A DNA stretch of 64,000 nt from Ginsengibacter hankyongi (GCF_008710285.1 NZ_VYQF01000003.1:248001-312000); one strand, 5' to 3'; positions 42,548 through 51,817 are shown, numbered from the stretch's first letter. Numbers and translations: made by a program. Notes: generated by a model not told the origin, from the letters alone.

Positions 42548-43606
42548 TTATTTGATTATAACCCGCTTACCAGTCTTCACCGCCTTGTAGATAGCCTGCA
42601 AAATTTTTACATCCTGCTTACCCGTTTCGCCATCTACAGGCGTAGGTTTGTTGTTTTTTATCGCATTGGCAAAATCATCCATTTGAGCCACTTGCTGATT
42701 AATATTTCGCAAGTTCATTTTACCGGATGAAGTTTTTCCTTTAATGCCACTATACGTAAAAGCAGGAGACAATTCAAACCAATCACTTTCTGCTTCCGCT
42801 CTTAATAAACTCATCTCTTTGGTATAGCTGCATTCACATTCGGCTATAAGGCCGCCGGGCATTTCCATCTGCCACGAAATAGATTCTTCTATCTCTTTAA
42901 ATTTCTTTTTAGAAGTTTTCTTTCCTTCTTTTGCAGTTACTGAAACAGGCTCCATACCGGTTGTGTACCGGACCGCCTGTACGCAATATACTCCCACATC
43001 CATCAGTGCTCCGCCACCGGAAAGTTCTTTATCAAGCCGCCATCCATCTATTTCAGGAATACCATTTTTTGCTATCAATCGTTTAATATTTCCATAATAT
43101 TTCTTTTGTCCAAGCTCCATTACTTTTATGTGATGGGGCTCAAAGTGAAGCCTGTACCCTATTGATAACATTGTTCCGCTTTTATCAAAAGCTGTTAACA
43201 TTTTATCACAATCCTTAACTGTAATGGCCATCGGCTTTTCGCAAATTACATGCTTGCCGGCTTTGGCTGCACGAACTGCATATTCTCTATGTAAAGAGTT
43301 GGGTAAAACGATATATATAATATCAATGTCAGCATTGTCTTTAATCCTATCAAAATTCTTATAATCGTAAATATTAGTGTCGGGTATATTAAAATATTTT
43401 TTCCATTTTTTTGCTTTGGATGGTTCGTCTGTAACAATCCCTGCGAGGTAACATTCTTTAGTTTTCTTCAGCGCTGTAGCCAATTCGTCTGAAGCATATT
43501 CACCCAATCCTATAATAGCGATACCTAGTTTATCCTTTACCGGCTTCTTATTATCGCTTAAAGTTTTCGTTACAGGTATGGTAGTACCAGCCAGTTTTTT
43601 TTTCAT
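42548..43606 (-). CDS. Gfo/Idh/MocA family oxidoreductase
   Basis: 352 aa. N-terminal basic, Ala-poor stretch of ~28 residues, then an NAD(P)-binding Rossmann fold with IAIIGLGEYASDELA (about residues 29-43), VLPNSLHREYAVRAAKAGKHVICEKPMAIT (about 100-129) with the catalytic EKP motif, and LDKELSGGGALMDVGVYC (about 193-210). The family oxidises sugars, inositols or related alcohols; substrate unknown. It stands alone between small regulators and the hydrogenase operon. The N-terminal extension could be a targeting or annotation artefact. Confidence 0.87.
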   Translation of the reverse strand: MKKKLAGTTIPVTKTLSDNKKPVKDKLGIAIIGLGEYASDELATALKKTKECYLAGIVTDEPSKAKKWKKYFNIPDTNIYDYKNFDRIKDNADIDIIYIVLPNSLHREYAVRAAKAGKHVICEKPMAITVKDCDKMLTAFDKSGTMLSIGYRLHFEPHHIKVMELGQKKYYGNIKRLIAKNGIPEIDGWRLDKELSGGGALMDVGVYCVQAVRYTTGMEPVSVTAKEGKKTSKKKFKEIEESISWQMEMPGGLIAECECSYTKEMSLLRAEAESDWFELSPAFTYSGIKGKTSSGKMNLRNINQQVAQMDDFANAIKNNKPTPVDGETGKQDVKILQAIYKAVKTGKRVIIK

Positions 43607-43840
43607 AGTAGTCTTTTGTAAACAGGCGATTGCAAGCAGGGTGCCAAAATAACAGAGGAAGAGGTGTTATAACGGTGTAGGGTAAACGAGAATATAAGCG
43701 AATTTTATTTTGGCCGAAATTTATATGGGAAAAGGTATTGCCATGTCTGCTTCCGGCACGACGGAAGTATTGTTATTTACAAGCTTAATTTAAAATGGAA
43801 CCAAAAATTTCCCGTATGACGATATGATCGCACTCTGGTT

Positions 43841-43960
43841 TTAATAATCGACTCTCGATTGACTGTCTGCAATCAACTTAAAGAGGAGTAAGCCACCAAT
43901 TATAATTCCGAAGGTCACCAGAATTGGGACAGCTTTTTTAGTGATTGATTTCTTTTTCAT
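43841..43960 (-). CDS. 39-residue single-span membrane protein (candidate)
   Basis: MKKKSITKKAVPILVTFGII and on to a total of 39 residues: a basic start, one membrane span rich in Gly, Ile and Leu, and a short polar tail (ADSQSRVDY). The AT-rich upstream DNA could hold a promoter. Too short for standard gene finders. It lies in the 43607-44300 gap before the hydrogenase operon; the rest of this gap shows nothing else I can name. Confidence 0.4.
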   Translation of the reverse strand: MKKKSITKKAVPILVTFGIIIGGLLLFKLIADSQSRVDY

Positions 43961-44300
43961 ATTTTCTATTTATAATATTTTATAACAAATGAAGCAGAGA
44001 AAAAATTAATCACAATTATTAAGCCTCTTTTCATTCATTGTAAGTAATGATGTTGAAACATATTTTATGAACTAACAGAGGCTCTATTGTCATCCCTTTG
44101 CAATGCAACGTAGAATCTGTTCCTCGGGCGAACCGTGAAAAAAAATCAACATCAAACAACTTATTATTAAGGATTTTTTTGATCATAGTATAAAACCAAT
44201 TCGTTACAAAATGGCAGAATTATTGAGGATGAAATATTATACTACGAAATATAGTTAAGTTCTTTCCTCTCTTTTTTTAAACTTTTTTAAATAAAAAACG

Positions 44301-45335
44301 ATGGCTGATAAACCAGTAACCGACATTCATATAATATGGATGACCTCCGGTTTAAGTTGTGATGGCGATTCCGTTGCCATGACAGGTGCAGTAAATCCAA
44401 GTCTCGAAGATATTGCTTTGGGTGCTTTACCAGGTATGCCTAACGTCCATATTCACAGTCCCGTTATTTCTTACGAAAATGGTGATGAATTAATGGATTG
44501 GTGGTATAAAGCAGAGAAGGGAGAATTGGATCCATTCGTTTTAATTTTAGAAGGTTCACTACCGAATGAAGAAGCAATAAAAGATACGGGAGGTTATTGG
44601 GCGGCTATGGGAACTACCGGTCCCTTTGGCCAGCCGATAACTACCACTGAATGGATAGACAGGCTTGCACCAAAAGCAGCAGGAGTAGTGGCGGTGGGCA
44701 CCTGCGCGACTTATGGCGGCATTCCGGCCATGAAGAATAATCCTACCGGTGCAATGGGGCTTCCTGATTATCTTGGCTGGAATTGGAAATCTAAGGCAGG
44801 CCTGCCTATCGTATGTATTCCGGGCTGTCCTGCACAGCCTGATAACACTACAGAAACATTATTATACCTCGTTTTTCAACTGGCTGGTAAGGCCCCGATG
44901 ATTCCTTTAGATAATGCATTACGGCCAAAGTGGCTATTCGACAGGACAGTGCATGAAGGTTGTGACCGTGCTGCGTTTTATGAAGAAGGTGATTTTGCAA
45001 AAGAATATGGTTCTACCAAATGCCTCGTGCAGATAGGATGCAATGGGCCAATAGTTTATTGTAATGTTCCGAGGCGAGGCTGGCAAAACGGAATAGGCGG
45101 TTGCCCTAATGTTGGCGGTATTTGTATGGCTTGCACTATGCCCGGCTTCCCTGATAAATTTATGCCTTTCATGGATGAAGCATTTGGTGCAAGATTTTCT
45201 TCTAACGGCGCCAAGTTTACGTATGGGCCTTTGCTTCGTGTGTTCCGGAACATGACGACAAAGAAAAAAGACCAGGAACCTGGCTGGAGAAAACCCGGCA
45301 AAAAAATTACAAGCGGTTATGTTCCCACATGGTAA
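44301..45335 (+). CDS. hhyS: [NiFe]-hydrogenase small subunit, group 1h/1l type
   Basis: 344 aa without a twin-arginine signal or membrane anchor, so a cytosolic subunit, unlike group 1a-1g. The proximal cluster ligands are Cys20, Asp23, Cys135 and Cys176: where other small subunits have CxxC, this one has SCDGDS, the Asp-for-Cys change described for the actinobacterial-type enzyme of Cupriavidus necator (Ralstonia). Distal ligands His218, Cys221, Cys241, Cys247; medial site with four Cys (254, 268, 275, 278), so a [4Fe-4S] rather than [3Fe-4S] cluster. It passes electrons from H2 to an unidentified carrier. First gene of a plus-strand operon that runs to hypC. Confidence 0.93.
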   Translation: MADKPVTDIHIIWMTSGLSCDGDSVAMTGAVNPSLEDIALGALPGMPNVHIHSPVISYENGDELMDWWYKAEKGELDPFVLILEGSLPNEEAIKDTGGYWAAMGTTGPFGQPITTTEWIDRLAPKAAGVVAVGTCATYGGIPAMKNNPTGAMGLPDYLGWNWKSKAGLPIVCIPGCPAQPDNTTETLLYLVFQLAGKAPMIPLDNALRPKWLFDRTVHEGCDRAAFYEEGDFAKEYGSTKCLVQIGCNGPIVYCNVPRRGWQNGIGGCPNVGGICMACTMPGFPDKFMPFMDEAFGARFSSNGAKFTYGPLLRVFRNMTTKKKDQEPGWRKPGKKITSGYVPTW

Positions 45336-45387
45336 CTATTCTATTCTATTATGAAGGTCAATTTATTTATCCTAAAAATTTATCGTT

Positions 45388-47199
45388 ATGCCTGACGTAT
45401 TAACCAAACCCAAAGCCACCGACAACAAGTCAAACATCGTTGTTAAAGAAATGTCGTGGGACCCTATCACTAGAATTGTTGGTAGCCTGGGCATTCATTG
45501 CAAAATAGATTTTACCAACAAGCAAGTGCAGGAGTGCTACAGTACTTCAATGGTATTTCGCGGCTTCGATATTTTTATGCGTGGAACAGATCCAAGAGAC
45601 TCGCACTTTATCACGAGCCGTATATGTGGAATCTGCGGAGATAACCACATGACTTGTTCAGTTCTTAATCAAAATATGGCATACAATGTTAAGCCGCCAC
45701 ACCTTGGTGATTATGTTTTAAATCTTGGTGAATCGGCAGATTATATGTTTGATCATGCTATTTATAACGACAACTTATGCAGTGTAGATTTCTGCGGGCA
45801 AATGGTTAAGGAAACTAACCCAGGCGTATACGAAAAAGCGAAACATACAGAAGCACCGAACGCTTCTGTACACGGTTATAAAACAATTGCCGACATCATG
45901 GATTCTCTCAATCCTTTTACAGGTAAGGGTTATATGGAATCACTTCAGATGTCGAGATTAACGCGGGAAATGTTTTGCCTGATGGAAGGCCGTCACACAC
46001 ATCCGTCTACGTTGGTTCCCGGTGGCGTTAGTACAACAATTACACATCAAACACTTACCGATTACTATGTGCGGCTGATGAAATACATTGAGTATTGCAA
46101 AAAAATTGTGCCTCTTCATGATGATTTATATGATTTCTTTTATGAAGCATTGCCCGGTTATGAAAGAGTTGGGTACCGGGATACAAATCTTGTTTGCTGG
46201 GGCTCGTTTGATGATCCCGAATATTGCGATTACGATTATAAGAATATGACCAATTGGGGCCGAAGGAGATTTATTACTCCCGGCGTTGCAATTAATGGTG
46301 AATTGGTAACGACTGACCTTGTTGAAATTAATCTTGGCATAAGAATCCTGTTGGGTAGCTCTTATTATGATGATTGGCAAAACGAACGAATGTTTGTAAG
46401 GCAGGATCCTTTGGGGAACCCGGTTGACCGCAATCATCCATGGAATAAAACAACAAAGCCCAAACCACAAAAAAGAGATTTTGCCGGAAAGTATACCTGG
46501 GTAACTTCTCCAAGATGGTTCGATAAACGCAGCGGCAAACATGTGTGCTGCGATACCGGCGGAGGGCCTTTTGCAAGACAATGGGTTACGGCTAAAGCTG
46601 GTTTGGTTGATATAGGATATATAAAAGCTACAGGCGATTCTCTCGAATTTAATTTACCTAAAACAGTGGGAATGCCCGCTGTAAAACAAGTGTGGAAAGT
46701 TCCAAAATGGAGCAATGCAATAGAAAGAGATCGTGCAAGGGCCTATCATCAAACTTATTCAGCAATGGTGGGATTATATTGTTTGGAAAAAGCATTGGAT
46801 GAAGTTCACGCAGGCCGTACCAAAACATGGACACCGTTTAAAGTTCCGGATGAATCGATAAGTTGCGGTTTCCATGAAGCAGCAAGGGGTGTTTTATCTC
46901 ACCACATGGTAATAGAAGGGGGCAAGGTTGCTAATTATCAAATGTTCCCTCCTACTCCATGGAATGCAAGCCCACGAGATGTTTACGGAACACCCGGTCC
47001 TTATGAGGATTCAGTTCAGAACACTCCCATCTTTGAAGAAAACGGCCCTGATAATTTTAAAGGGATTGATATTATGCGAGCAGTAAGAAGCTTTGACCCA
47101 TGTTTACCTTGTGGTGTACATATGTATTTAGGTGGGGGAAAATTGGTAAAATCAACACATACTCCTACAGCACTGGCATCATACAATAACGGAAAATAA
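45388..47199 (+). CDS. hhyL: [NiFe]-hydrogenase large subunit, group 1h/1l type
   Basis: 603 aa. The NiFe site is held by the two Cys pairs: RICGICGDNH (Cys80, Cys83, the L1 motif) and DPCLPCGVH (Cys572, Cys575, the L2 motif). Residues 579-603 after His578 are the C-terminal peptide normally cut off by the maturation protease encoded at 49958. The sequence fits the high-affinity enzymes that oxidise atmospheric H2 in Actinobacteria and some Bacteroidota. The assignment to 1h or 1l needs a tree. 52 bp behind the small subunit. Confidence 0.93.
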   Translation: MPDVLTKPKATDNKSNIVVKEMSWDPITRIVGSLGIHCKIDFTNKQVQECYSTSMVFRGFDIFMRGTDPRDSHFITSRICGICGDNHMTCSVLNQNMAYNVKPPHLGDYVLNLGESADYMFDHAIYNDNLCSVDFCGQMVKETNPGVYEKAKHTEAPNASVHGYKTIADIMDSLNPFTGKGYMESLQMSRLTREMFCLMEGRHTHPSTLVPGGVSTTITHQTLTDYYVRLMKYIEYCKKIVPLHDDLYDFFYEALPGYERVGYRDTNLVCWGSFDDPEYCDYDYKNMTNWGRRRFITPGVAINGELVTTDLVEINLGIRILLGSSYYDDWQNERMFVRQDPLGNPVDRNHPWNKTTKPKPQKRDFAGKYTWVTSPRWFDKRSGKHVCCDTGGGPFARQWVTAKAGLVDIGYIKATGDSLEFNLPKTVGMPAVKQVWKVPKWSNAIERDRARAYHQTYSAMVGLYCLEKALDEVHAGRTKTWTPFKVPDESISCGFHEAARGVLSHHMVIEGGKVANYQMFPPTPWNASPRDVYGTPGPYEDSVQNTPIFEENGPDNFKGIDIMRAVRSFDPCLPCGVHMYLGGGKLVKSTHTPTALASYNNGK

Positions 47200-47308
47200 A
47201 AAATGGTGAGGCGTGATAATGATAAGTGAATTATAAAAAAAATTTATATAGGCCGTTGCTTAACCTTTGATTATTCGCCACTCACCTTCTAAAATATTGT
47301 TATCCCTT

Positions 47309-47923
47309 ATGGCAGCCCCATCACTCATATCTAAATTGAGGAAAATTGCAACGTCGCTACCGGAAATAGAAGTAGAGAGATGTAATTTCTGCGGAACAAT
47401 ATTATCTCCTGATCATCGGCACCTGGTAGATCTTTCGCAAATGAAATTCATCTGCACCTGCGAAATGTGTATGATTTTAAATGTGGGTAAAGGAAAATAT
47501 AAACCACTTCCTCAACGCCATCTCCATCTTGGTGATTTTATTATGCCTGATGAATTATGGTCAGATTTTCTCATCCCGGTTAACATGGCTTTTTTTGTAA
47601 AGAGCGCAGTAAGGAACGGCACCATCGCCTACTACCCTGCACCAACAGGCGCTACAGAATCAAAATTAAAAATGGAAGCGTGGAATAGTTTAACAGAGTT
47701 CAATCCCATACTAAAAAGCCTTACGTATGACCTGGAAGCCTTGCTGGTAAACAGGCTTGGGGATGCAGGCCAATATTATATAGTACCCATCGACAAATGT
47801 TATAAGCTTATTGGCATGATAAGAATGGCCTGGAAAGGAATCTTCGGTGGCAAAGAAGTGAATGATATCATCAACCGGTTTTTTAATGAATTAAAAGAAA
47901 AATCTGCACCATGCCCGATTTAA
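47309..47923 (+). CDS. DUF5947-like protein of the hydrogenase locus
   Basis: 204 aa from the ATG at 47309; an earlier TTG is less likely. N-terminal Cys motif RCNFCGTILSPDHRHLVDL (about residues 24-42) and TCEMCMIL (about 51-58): two CxxC pairs with nearby histidines that could bind zinc or an iron-sulfur cluster. The rest is helical. DUF5947-type proteins are found beside actinobacterial-type hydrogenases; the reaction is unknown. Overlaps the next gene by 13 bp. Confidence 0.75.
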   Translation: MAAPSLISKLRKIATSLPEIEVERCNFCGTILSPDHRHLVDLSQMKFICTCEMCMILNVGKGKYKPLPQRHLHLGDFIMPDELWSDFLIPVNMAFFVKSAVRNGTIAYYPAPTGATESKLKMEAWNSLTEFNPILKSLTYDLEALLVNRLGDAGQYYIVPIDKCYKLIGMIRMAWKGIFGGKEVNDIINRFFNELKEKSAPCPI

Positions 47924-48579
47924 AATTTGAGATTATCTCATCTGAAGTGAAACCGTTTGCGGCAATGCCAACGTTGTCTTTTAAATTACAAATTACTAAC
48001 ACGGTTGAACATGAAGAAGTATATGCGGCCGCGTTGAAATGCCAGGTAATGATTGAAGCGATAAAACGCACTTATAATGAAGAAGCCAAAGATAAATTAT
48101 ACGAACTGTTTGGCGAACCGATGAGATGGGACGAGACGCTTAAAAGTTTTTTCTGGACCATTGTAAACATCCCCGTGCCAAGGTTCACCGGTACAACCAC
48201 TGTCGAAGTTGCCATACCGTGCAGCGAAGACCAGGCACTTGCCGCAGGAAAATATTTTCATGCGGTCTCAGACGGCCATGTGCCGTTGGCATTTCTTTTC
48301 AGTGGCACCTTATTTTATAAAGATATTAACGGCAACTTACAGGTGTCTCTAATTCCATGGGAAAAAGAAGCGACTCACAAAATGCCAGCTTACTTATGGC
48401 AGGAGATGATGGACATTTATTTTCCTGACAGCCGGTGGCTTCGCGTAAAAAAAGACACGTATGACAGGCTGGTTACTTATAAAAGCAAAAGCGTATTTCC
48501 AACATTGGAAACGGCTTTCGAATCCTTAGTGGATAAAGCTTTGCAAGGCGTTGAACTTACAGAAAAACATTCAGCATGA
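47911..48579 (+). CDS. DUF6084-like protein of the hydrogenase locus
   Basis: 222 aa, no signal peptide. MPDLKFEIISSEVKPFAAMPTLSFKLQITN opens a beta-sandwich-like domain (in outline, about residues 1-80); conserved-looking segments are FFWTIVNIPVPRFTGTTTVEVAIPC and FLFSGTLFYKD. Conserved next to group 1h-type hydrogenases, without known biochemical function. It overlaps the gene before it by 13 bp and the gene after it by 4 bp (ATGA), so translation is coupled. Confidence 0.75.
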   Translation: MPDLKFEIISSEVKPFAAMPTLSFKLQITNTVEHEEVYAAALKCQVMIEAIKRTYNEEAKDKLYELFGEPMRWDETLKSFFWTIVNIPVPRFTGTTTVEVAIPCSEDQALAAGKYFHAVSDGHVPLAFLFSGTLFYKDINGNLQVSLIPWEKEATHKMPAYLWQEMMDIYFPDSRWLRVKKDTYDRLVTYKSKSVFPTLETAFESLVDKALQGVELTEKHSA

Positions 48580-49652
48580 CTAATGAAAAAACGAAAATAG
48601 CCATGGAGGCGGATTTAATTTTAGAAAATCTTACGCATACTCTTCTTTATGAGGGCTATTCTCTATATCCTTATTATCGCTCAGCGGTAAAAAATCAAAA
48701 ACCAATTCCATTCGGCGTAATTTTTCCTAAAGATTATAATGCTTATCATGAACATTCACATTCCAAAATGCAATCGCAATCCATCATTACAGGCGATAAT
48801 GATTTAACAGTATCCGTCACCGTTAGGTTTCTTCATTTAAGAAAAACAGAGCTTTTTCAAAAGGCAAATAACGAAAAGGACAATGAGGATTATATTCCTG
48901 TATCTAACCTGGATATAAATGGAAAATTTTACAATTCAGGATGGCAAACCGTTGAACGAAAAATAACTACCGGCGACATTGGGCTTACCCAGCTGGCAAA
49001 AGGTGGTATAAGCATTCCTATAGAGTTTGACAACATGAATGAAGGTGAATTGATCTTAAACGAAAAGAATGTTGTGGTTGCAAAAAGTGTGAGTAGTATT
49101 TCAGAAATAACAGGCAGCATACTAATTTCCGCAGAATCAATAATTGAATCTACTGACTCATTTCGTATAACCGTTGTAGTTACTAATACAACGGGCCTGG
49201 AAAACGCAAACACAATTTCAAGAGATGAAGCAATAATGCAATCGTTCCTGTCGACACATATCATATTGCAGACATTGCAAGGCGAATTTATTTCCCAACA
49301 GGATACTCCGGTAAAATGGACAACCGCCACGGCAGGTTGTACAAATATCAACACATGGCCCATAGTTATTGATAAGAGCAATACTACATTGCTTTCCTCT
49401 CCTATTATCTTGTACGACCATCCGGAGATTAACCCTCAAAGCTCGGGCGACCTGTTCGACAGTACTGAAATTGAGGAAGCGCTTTTGTTGCATGTAAATC
49501 TTTTAACAGAAGAAGATAGAAATAGAATTGGAACTGAAGATGAAAAAATGAATGCCATGTTGAAAAAAGTCAACGGTTTAACGCCTGAAGACCTTCATCA
49601 ATATCATAGCATGTTGAAGGAAAATAAAGCAAGCCAATTTAATAATGAATAA
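48576..49652 (+). CDS. Conserved protein of the hydrogenase locus, unknown function
   Basis: 358 aa, cytosolic. N-terminal LTHTLLYEGYSLYPYYRSAVKNQKPIPFGVIFP (in outline, about residues 18-50) is the most recognisable part and recurs in hydrogenase clusters of this type, as far as I recall. The middle is beta-rich, with the Cys in TATAGCTNINTWPI (about 256), and the C-terminus is helical with LTEEDRNRIGTEDEKM. No enzyme motif. The start overlaps the previous stop by 4 bp. An assembly or scaffolding role is an inference from conservation of position. Confidence 0.7.
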   Translation: MTNEKTKIAMEADLILENLTHTLLYEGYSLYPYYRSAVKNQKPIPFGVIFPKDYNAYHEHSHSKMQSQSIITGDNDLTVSVTVRFLHLRKTELFQKANNEKDNEDYIPVSNLDINGKFYNSGWQTVERKITTGDIGLTQLAKGGISIPIEFDNMNEGELILNEKNVVVAKSVSSISEITGSILISAESIIESTDSFRITVVVTNTTGLENANTISRDEAIMQSFLSTHIILQTLQGEFISQQDTPVKWTTATAGCTNINTWPIVIDKSNTTLLSSPIILYDHPEINPQSSGDLFDSTEIEEALLLHVNLLTEEDRNRIGTEDEKMNAMLKKVNGLTPEDLHQYHSMLKENKASQFNNE

Positions 49653-49664
49653 AAAGGTAAAACA

Positions 49665-49955
49665 ATGAGAGCAACAGGTTTAAGAGAGGATACGCCCGGA
49701 GAAGTAGTAAAAATGATTGACGGAATTTTATATAGCAAGGGAGACAAAGTAAAATTAGATCTTGGCAAACGAAGGTCAGACACATCAGACATTTTTTTAA
49801 ATGGAAGAATTGCTACGATTGAAGTAATTCATACCGATTATGATGATGTAATTCATATAGCCGTCACAATGGATGACGATCCGGGCCAGGATTTGCAGCG
49901 TGAACTTGGAATGTATCTTTATTTCAGTCCTGAAGAAGTTGAACTTATAAAATAA
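49665..49955 (+). CDS. Small protein of the hydrogenase locus
   Basis: 96 aa, acidic. Starts MRATGLREDTPGEVVKMIDG and contains KGDKVKLDLGKRRSD and DDVIHIAVTMDDDPGQDLQRE; the fold is probably all-beta. Small proteins like this occur in hydrogenase clusters of this type and are annotated as hypothetical. It lies 12 bp behind the previous gene and 2 bp before the protease gene, so it is an integral member of the operon. Possibly helps assembly of the large subunit; unproven. Confidence 0.68.
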   Translation: MRATGLREDTPGEVVKMIDGILYSKGDKVKLDLGKRRSDTSDIFLNGRIATIEVIHTDYDDVIHIAVTMDDDPGQDLQRELGMYLYFSPEEVELIK

Positions 49956-49957
49956 TA

Positions 49958-50518
49958 ATGACAAACAGCAACACATCAATAACTGGGACAGAACATCGAA
50001 TAGACGAACCGAACTCTGTAAAAAAAAGAATAATGATTGCCGGTGTCGGCAACATGTTTATGAAAGATGATGGCTTTGGAAGTGCCGTTGTAAAAAGGAT
50101 CATGGATAGAAATTATCCCACGGGCTTGGAAGTAAAAGACTTTGGTACGAGCGGGCTTAAACTCGCTTACGATCTTATGAAAGGCTATGATGGATTAATA
50201 TTTATTGATGCTTCTGCCAGAGGTGAAAAGCCCGGGACCTTATACGTAATTGAACCCAACGAAAGAGAATTTAGTAATGATCTGGAGCAGGGCGGCCCGA
50301 TAGATCCGCATGGCGCCGACCCCGTTACAGTCTTGAGGTTTGTTAAATCAATAGGTTCATGGCCGGGGAAAGTTTTTATTGTTGCCTGCGAGCCTGAGAC
50401 AACAGATGATTTCGAAATTGGGCTAAGCGATTCCGTTAACGCGTCAATAGATACTGCCATAAAACTCATCGATGATCTCGTAAACGAATTTTACTCAGTA
50501 AAAAAAGAAGTATTATGA
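49958..50518 (+). CDS. Hydrogenase maturation protease
   Basis: 186 aa with ~20 extra residues before the conserved GVGNMFMKDDGFGSAVVKRI (about 28-47), the HyaD/HybD-family opening with its nickel-sensing acid. The middle FIDASARGEKPGTLYVIEP has the second acidic residue and DPHGADPVTVL the His. The family removes the C-terminal peptide of the large subunit once the NiFe site is complete; here it should cut after His578 of the large subunit at 45388-47199. Ends with ATGA overlapping the next gene. Confidence 0.9.
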   Translation: MTNSNTSITGTEHRIDEPNSVKKRIMIAGVGNMFMKDDGFGSAVVKRIMDRNYPTGLEVKDFGTSGLKLAYDLMKGYDGLIFIDASARGEKPGTLYVIEPNEREFSNDLEQGGPIDPHGADPVTVLRFVKSIGSWPGKVFIVACEPETTDDFEIGLSDSVNASIDTAIKLIDDLVNEFYSVKKEVL

Positions 50519-51438
50519 ATATATTTTCAGAAAATGATTTGAATGCGGTACAGGACGTTATACAAAAAACAAACGGGCAAAGCAATCATCTTTTAAAAAA
50601 AGAAGAACAACTGAAAGATGAAGTATCTGAACTGAACCGGCAAAGCGACCATATTCAGCAATTAATAGAAGAAATAGAAACCTTAAATGATACAAAAGCA
50701 AAATCAATTGCAGAAGAGTGCATCCAGGAAATACTAAGCTTTTACGGCAAAGGGATTGAAAAAATTTTAAAGATCATCTCCGATGGTAACAGCACCGCTG
50801 CAAAAGACATTTATAACAGGCTTATTGATGACAGCTTTCTGAATGGCCTTTTACTTATTCACGATCTACATCCCTTAGATTTAAAAACACGCTTGTATAA
50901 GGCGCTTGAAAAAGTAAAACCTTACATGGATAGCCATGATGGCAGCGTGGAAATTGTAAGCGTTGACAATGGCATCGTAAAATTAAAGCTTGCAGGTAAT
51001 TGCAAAGGATGCCCGTCTTCTTCGAGTACGCTTGAATTGGGTATCAGGCAGGCAATCGAGGAATATTGCCCGGATATTGTTTCACTGGAAGTAGAAGGAG
51101 TAACTAACAATTCAAATGCCGGACTAAGAACAGAGGGATGGAAAGTGATAAATGGCCTTGAAAAATTGCCAGACGGGAAAATGATGGCAGTTGAAAATGA
51201 CCATATACCAATAATCGTATGCCGGGTAAACAATCGCCTCTATGCATATCGCAACTTTTGCCCCGCTTGCGAAAGATCGTTTACTAACGGTACTATCAAC
51301 GAAAATATTATCAGCTGCCAGCTCGGTCATCGGTATGATGTACAGCGTGCAGGAATTTGCACGGATGATGAAAGTATACATCTCTCTCCTTTTCCTTTGC
51401 TGGAAGCAAATGGAATCGTTAAATTAGCAGTGGGATAA
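50515..51438 (+). CDS. NifU C-domain / Rieske-like fusion with altered cluster ligands
   Basis: 307 aa. Residues ~1-120 are a coiled-coil-rich helical part (EEQLKDEVSELNRQSDHIQQ). Residues ~125-195 form a NifU C-terminal domain with Cys163 and Cys166 (GNCKGCPSS), which can carry a transferable Fe-S cluster. Residues ~205-305 are Rieske-like, but the normal CxH...CxxH ligands are replaced by Cys249-x2-Cys252 and Cys268-x3-His272 (RNFCPACE and SCQLGHRYDV). NifU/Rieske fusions occur in hydrogenase operons of this type and probably supply clusters or carry electrons; which one is not known. Translationally coupled to the protease. Confidence 0.82.
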   Translation: MNIFSENDLNAVQDVIQKTNGQSNHLLKKEEQLKDEVSELNRQSDHIQQLIEEIETLNDTKAKSIAEECIQEILSFYGKGIEKILKIISDGNSTAAKDIYNRLIDDSFLNGLLLIHDLHPLDLKTRLYKALEKVKPYMDSHDGSVEIVSVDNGIVKLKLAGNCKGCPSSSSTLELGIRQAIEEYCPDIVSLEVEGVTNNSNAGLRTEGWKVINGLEKLPDGKMMAVENDHIPIIVCRVNNRLYAYRNFCPACERSFTNGTINENIISCQLGHRYDVQRAGICTDDESIHLSPFPLLEANGIVKLAVG

Positions 51439-51448
51439 ATTCAATGTT

Positions 51449-51817
51449 ATGCACGAGTTATCTATTTGTCAAAGTATTCTAAACACTATCGAAAACGAAT
51501 TAGACATTAAGGAACTTGAAAATATTCGCGAAATTCATCTTAAGATTGGGATGCTTGCATGCATTGAGCCGGAAATATTGAAAAACGTGTTCCAGTTTAT
51601 AAAGGCAGATACTGCTTTCCAAAATTCAGAATTGTTTATCGAGATGGTAGACGTTTCAGCGGAATGCAAAAACTGCGGCAACACCTTTAAAGTTGAAAAA
51701 TATATTTTTGTTTGCCCCCTGTGCGGAGAGCCGGCATCCAACATAACTGAGGGAAAAGAATTATTAATCAGTAAAATTATTTCAGAGGAACCATCTTATG
51801 CAGAAGTTAACGAATAA
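51449..51817 (+). CDS. hypA: Hydrogenase nickel insertion protein HypA
   Basis: 122 aa, family length. MHELSICQSILNTIE has the nickel-binding His2-Glu3, and the zinc site is CKNCGNTF (about residues 73-80) and CPLCGE (about 90-95). With HypB it delivers nickel to the large subunit. Overlaps hypB by 20 bp. Confidence 0.94.
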   Translation: MHELSICQSILNTIENELDIKELENIREIHLKIGMLACIEPEILKNVFQFIKADTAFQNSELFIEMVDVSAECKNCGNTFKVEKYIFVCPLCGEPASNITEGKELLISKIISEEPSYAEVNE

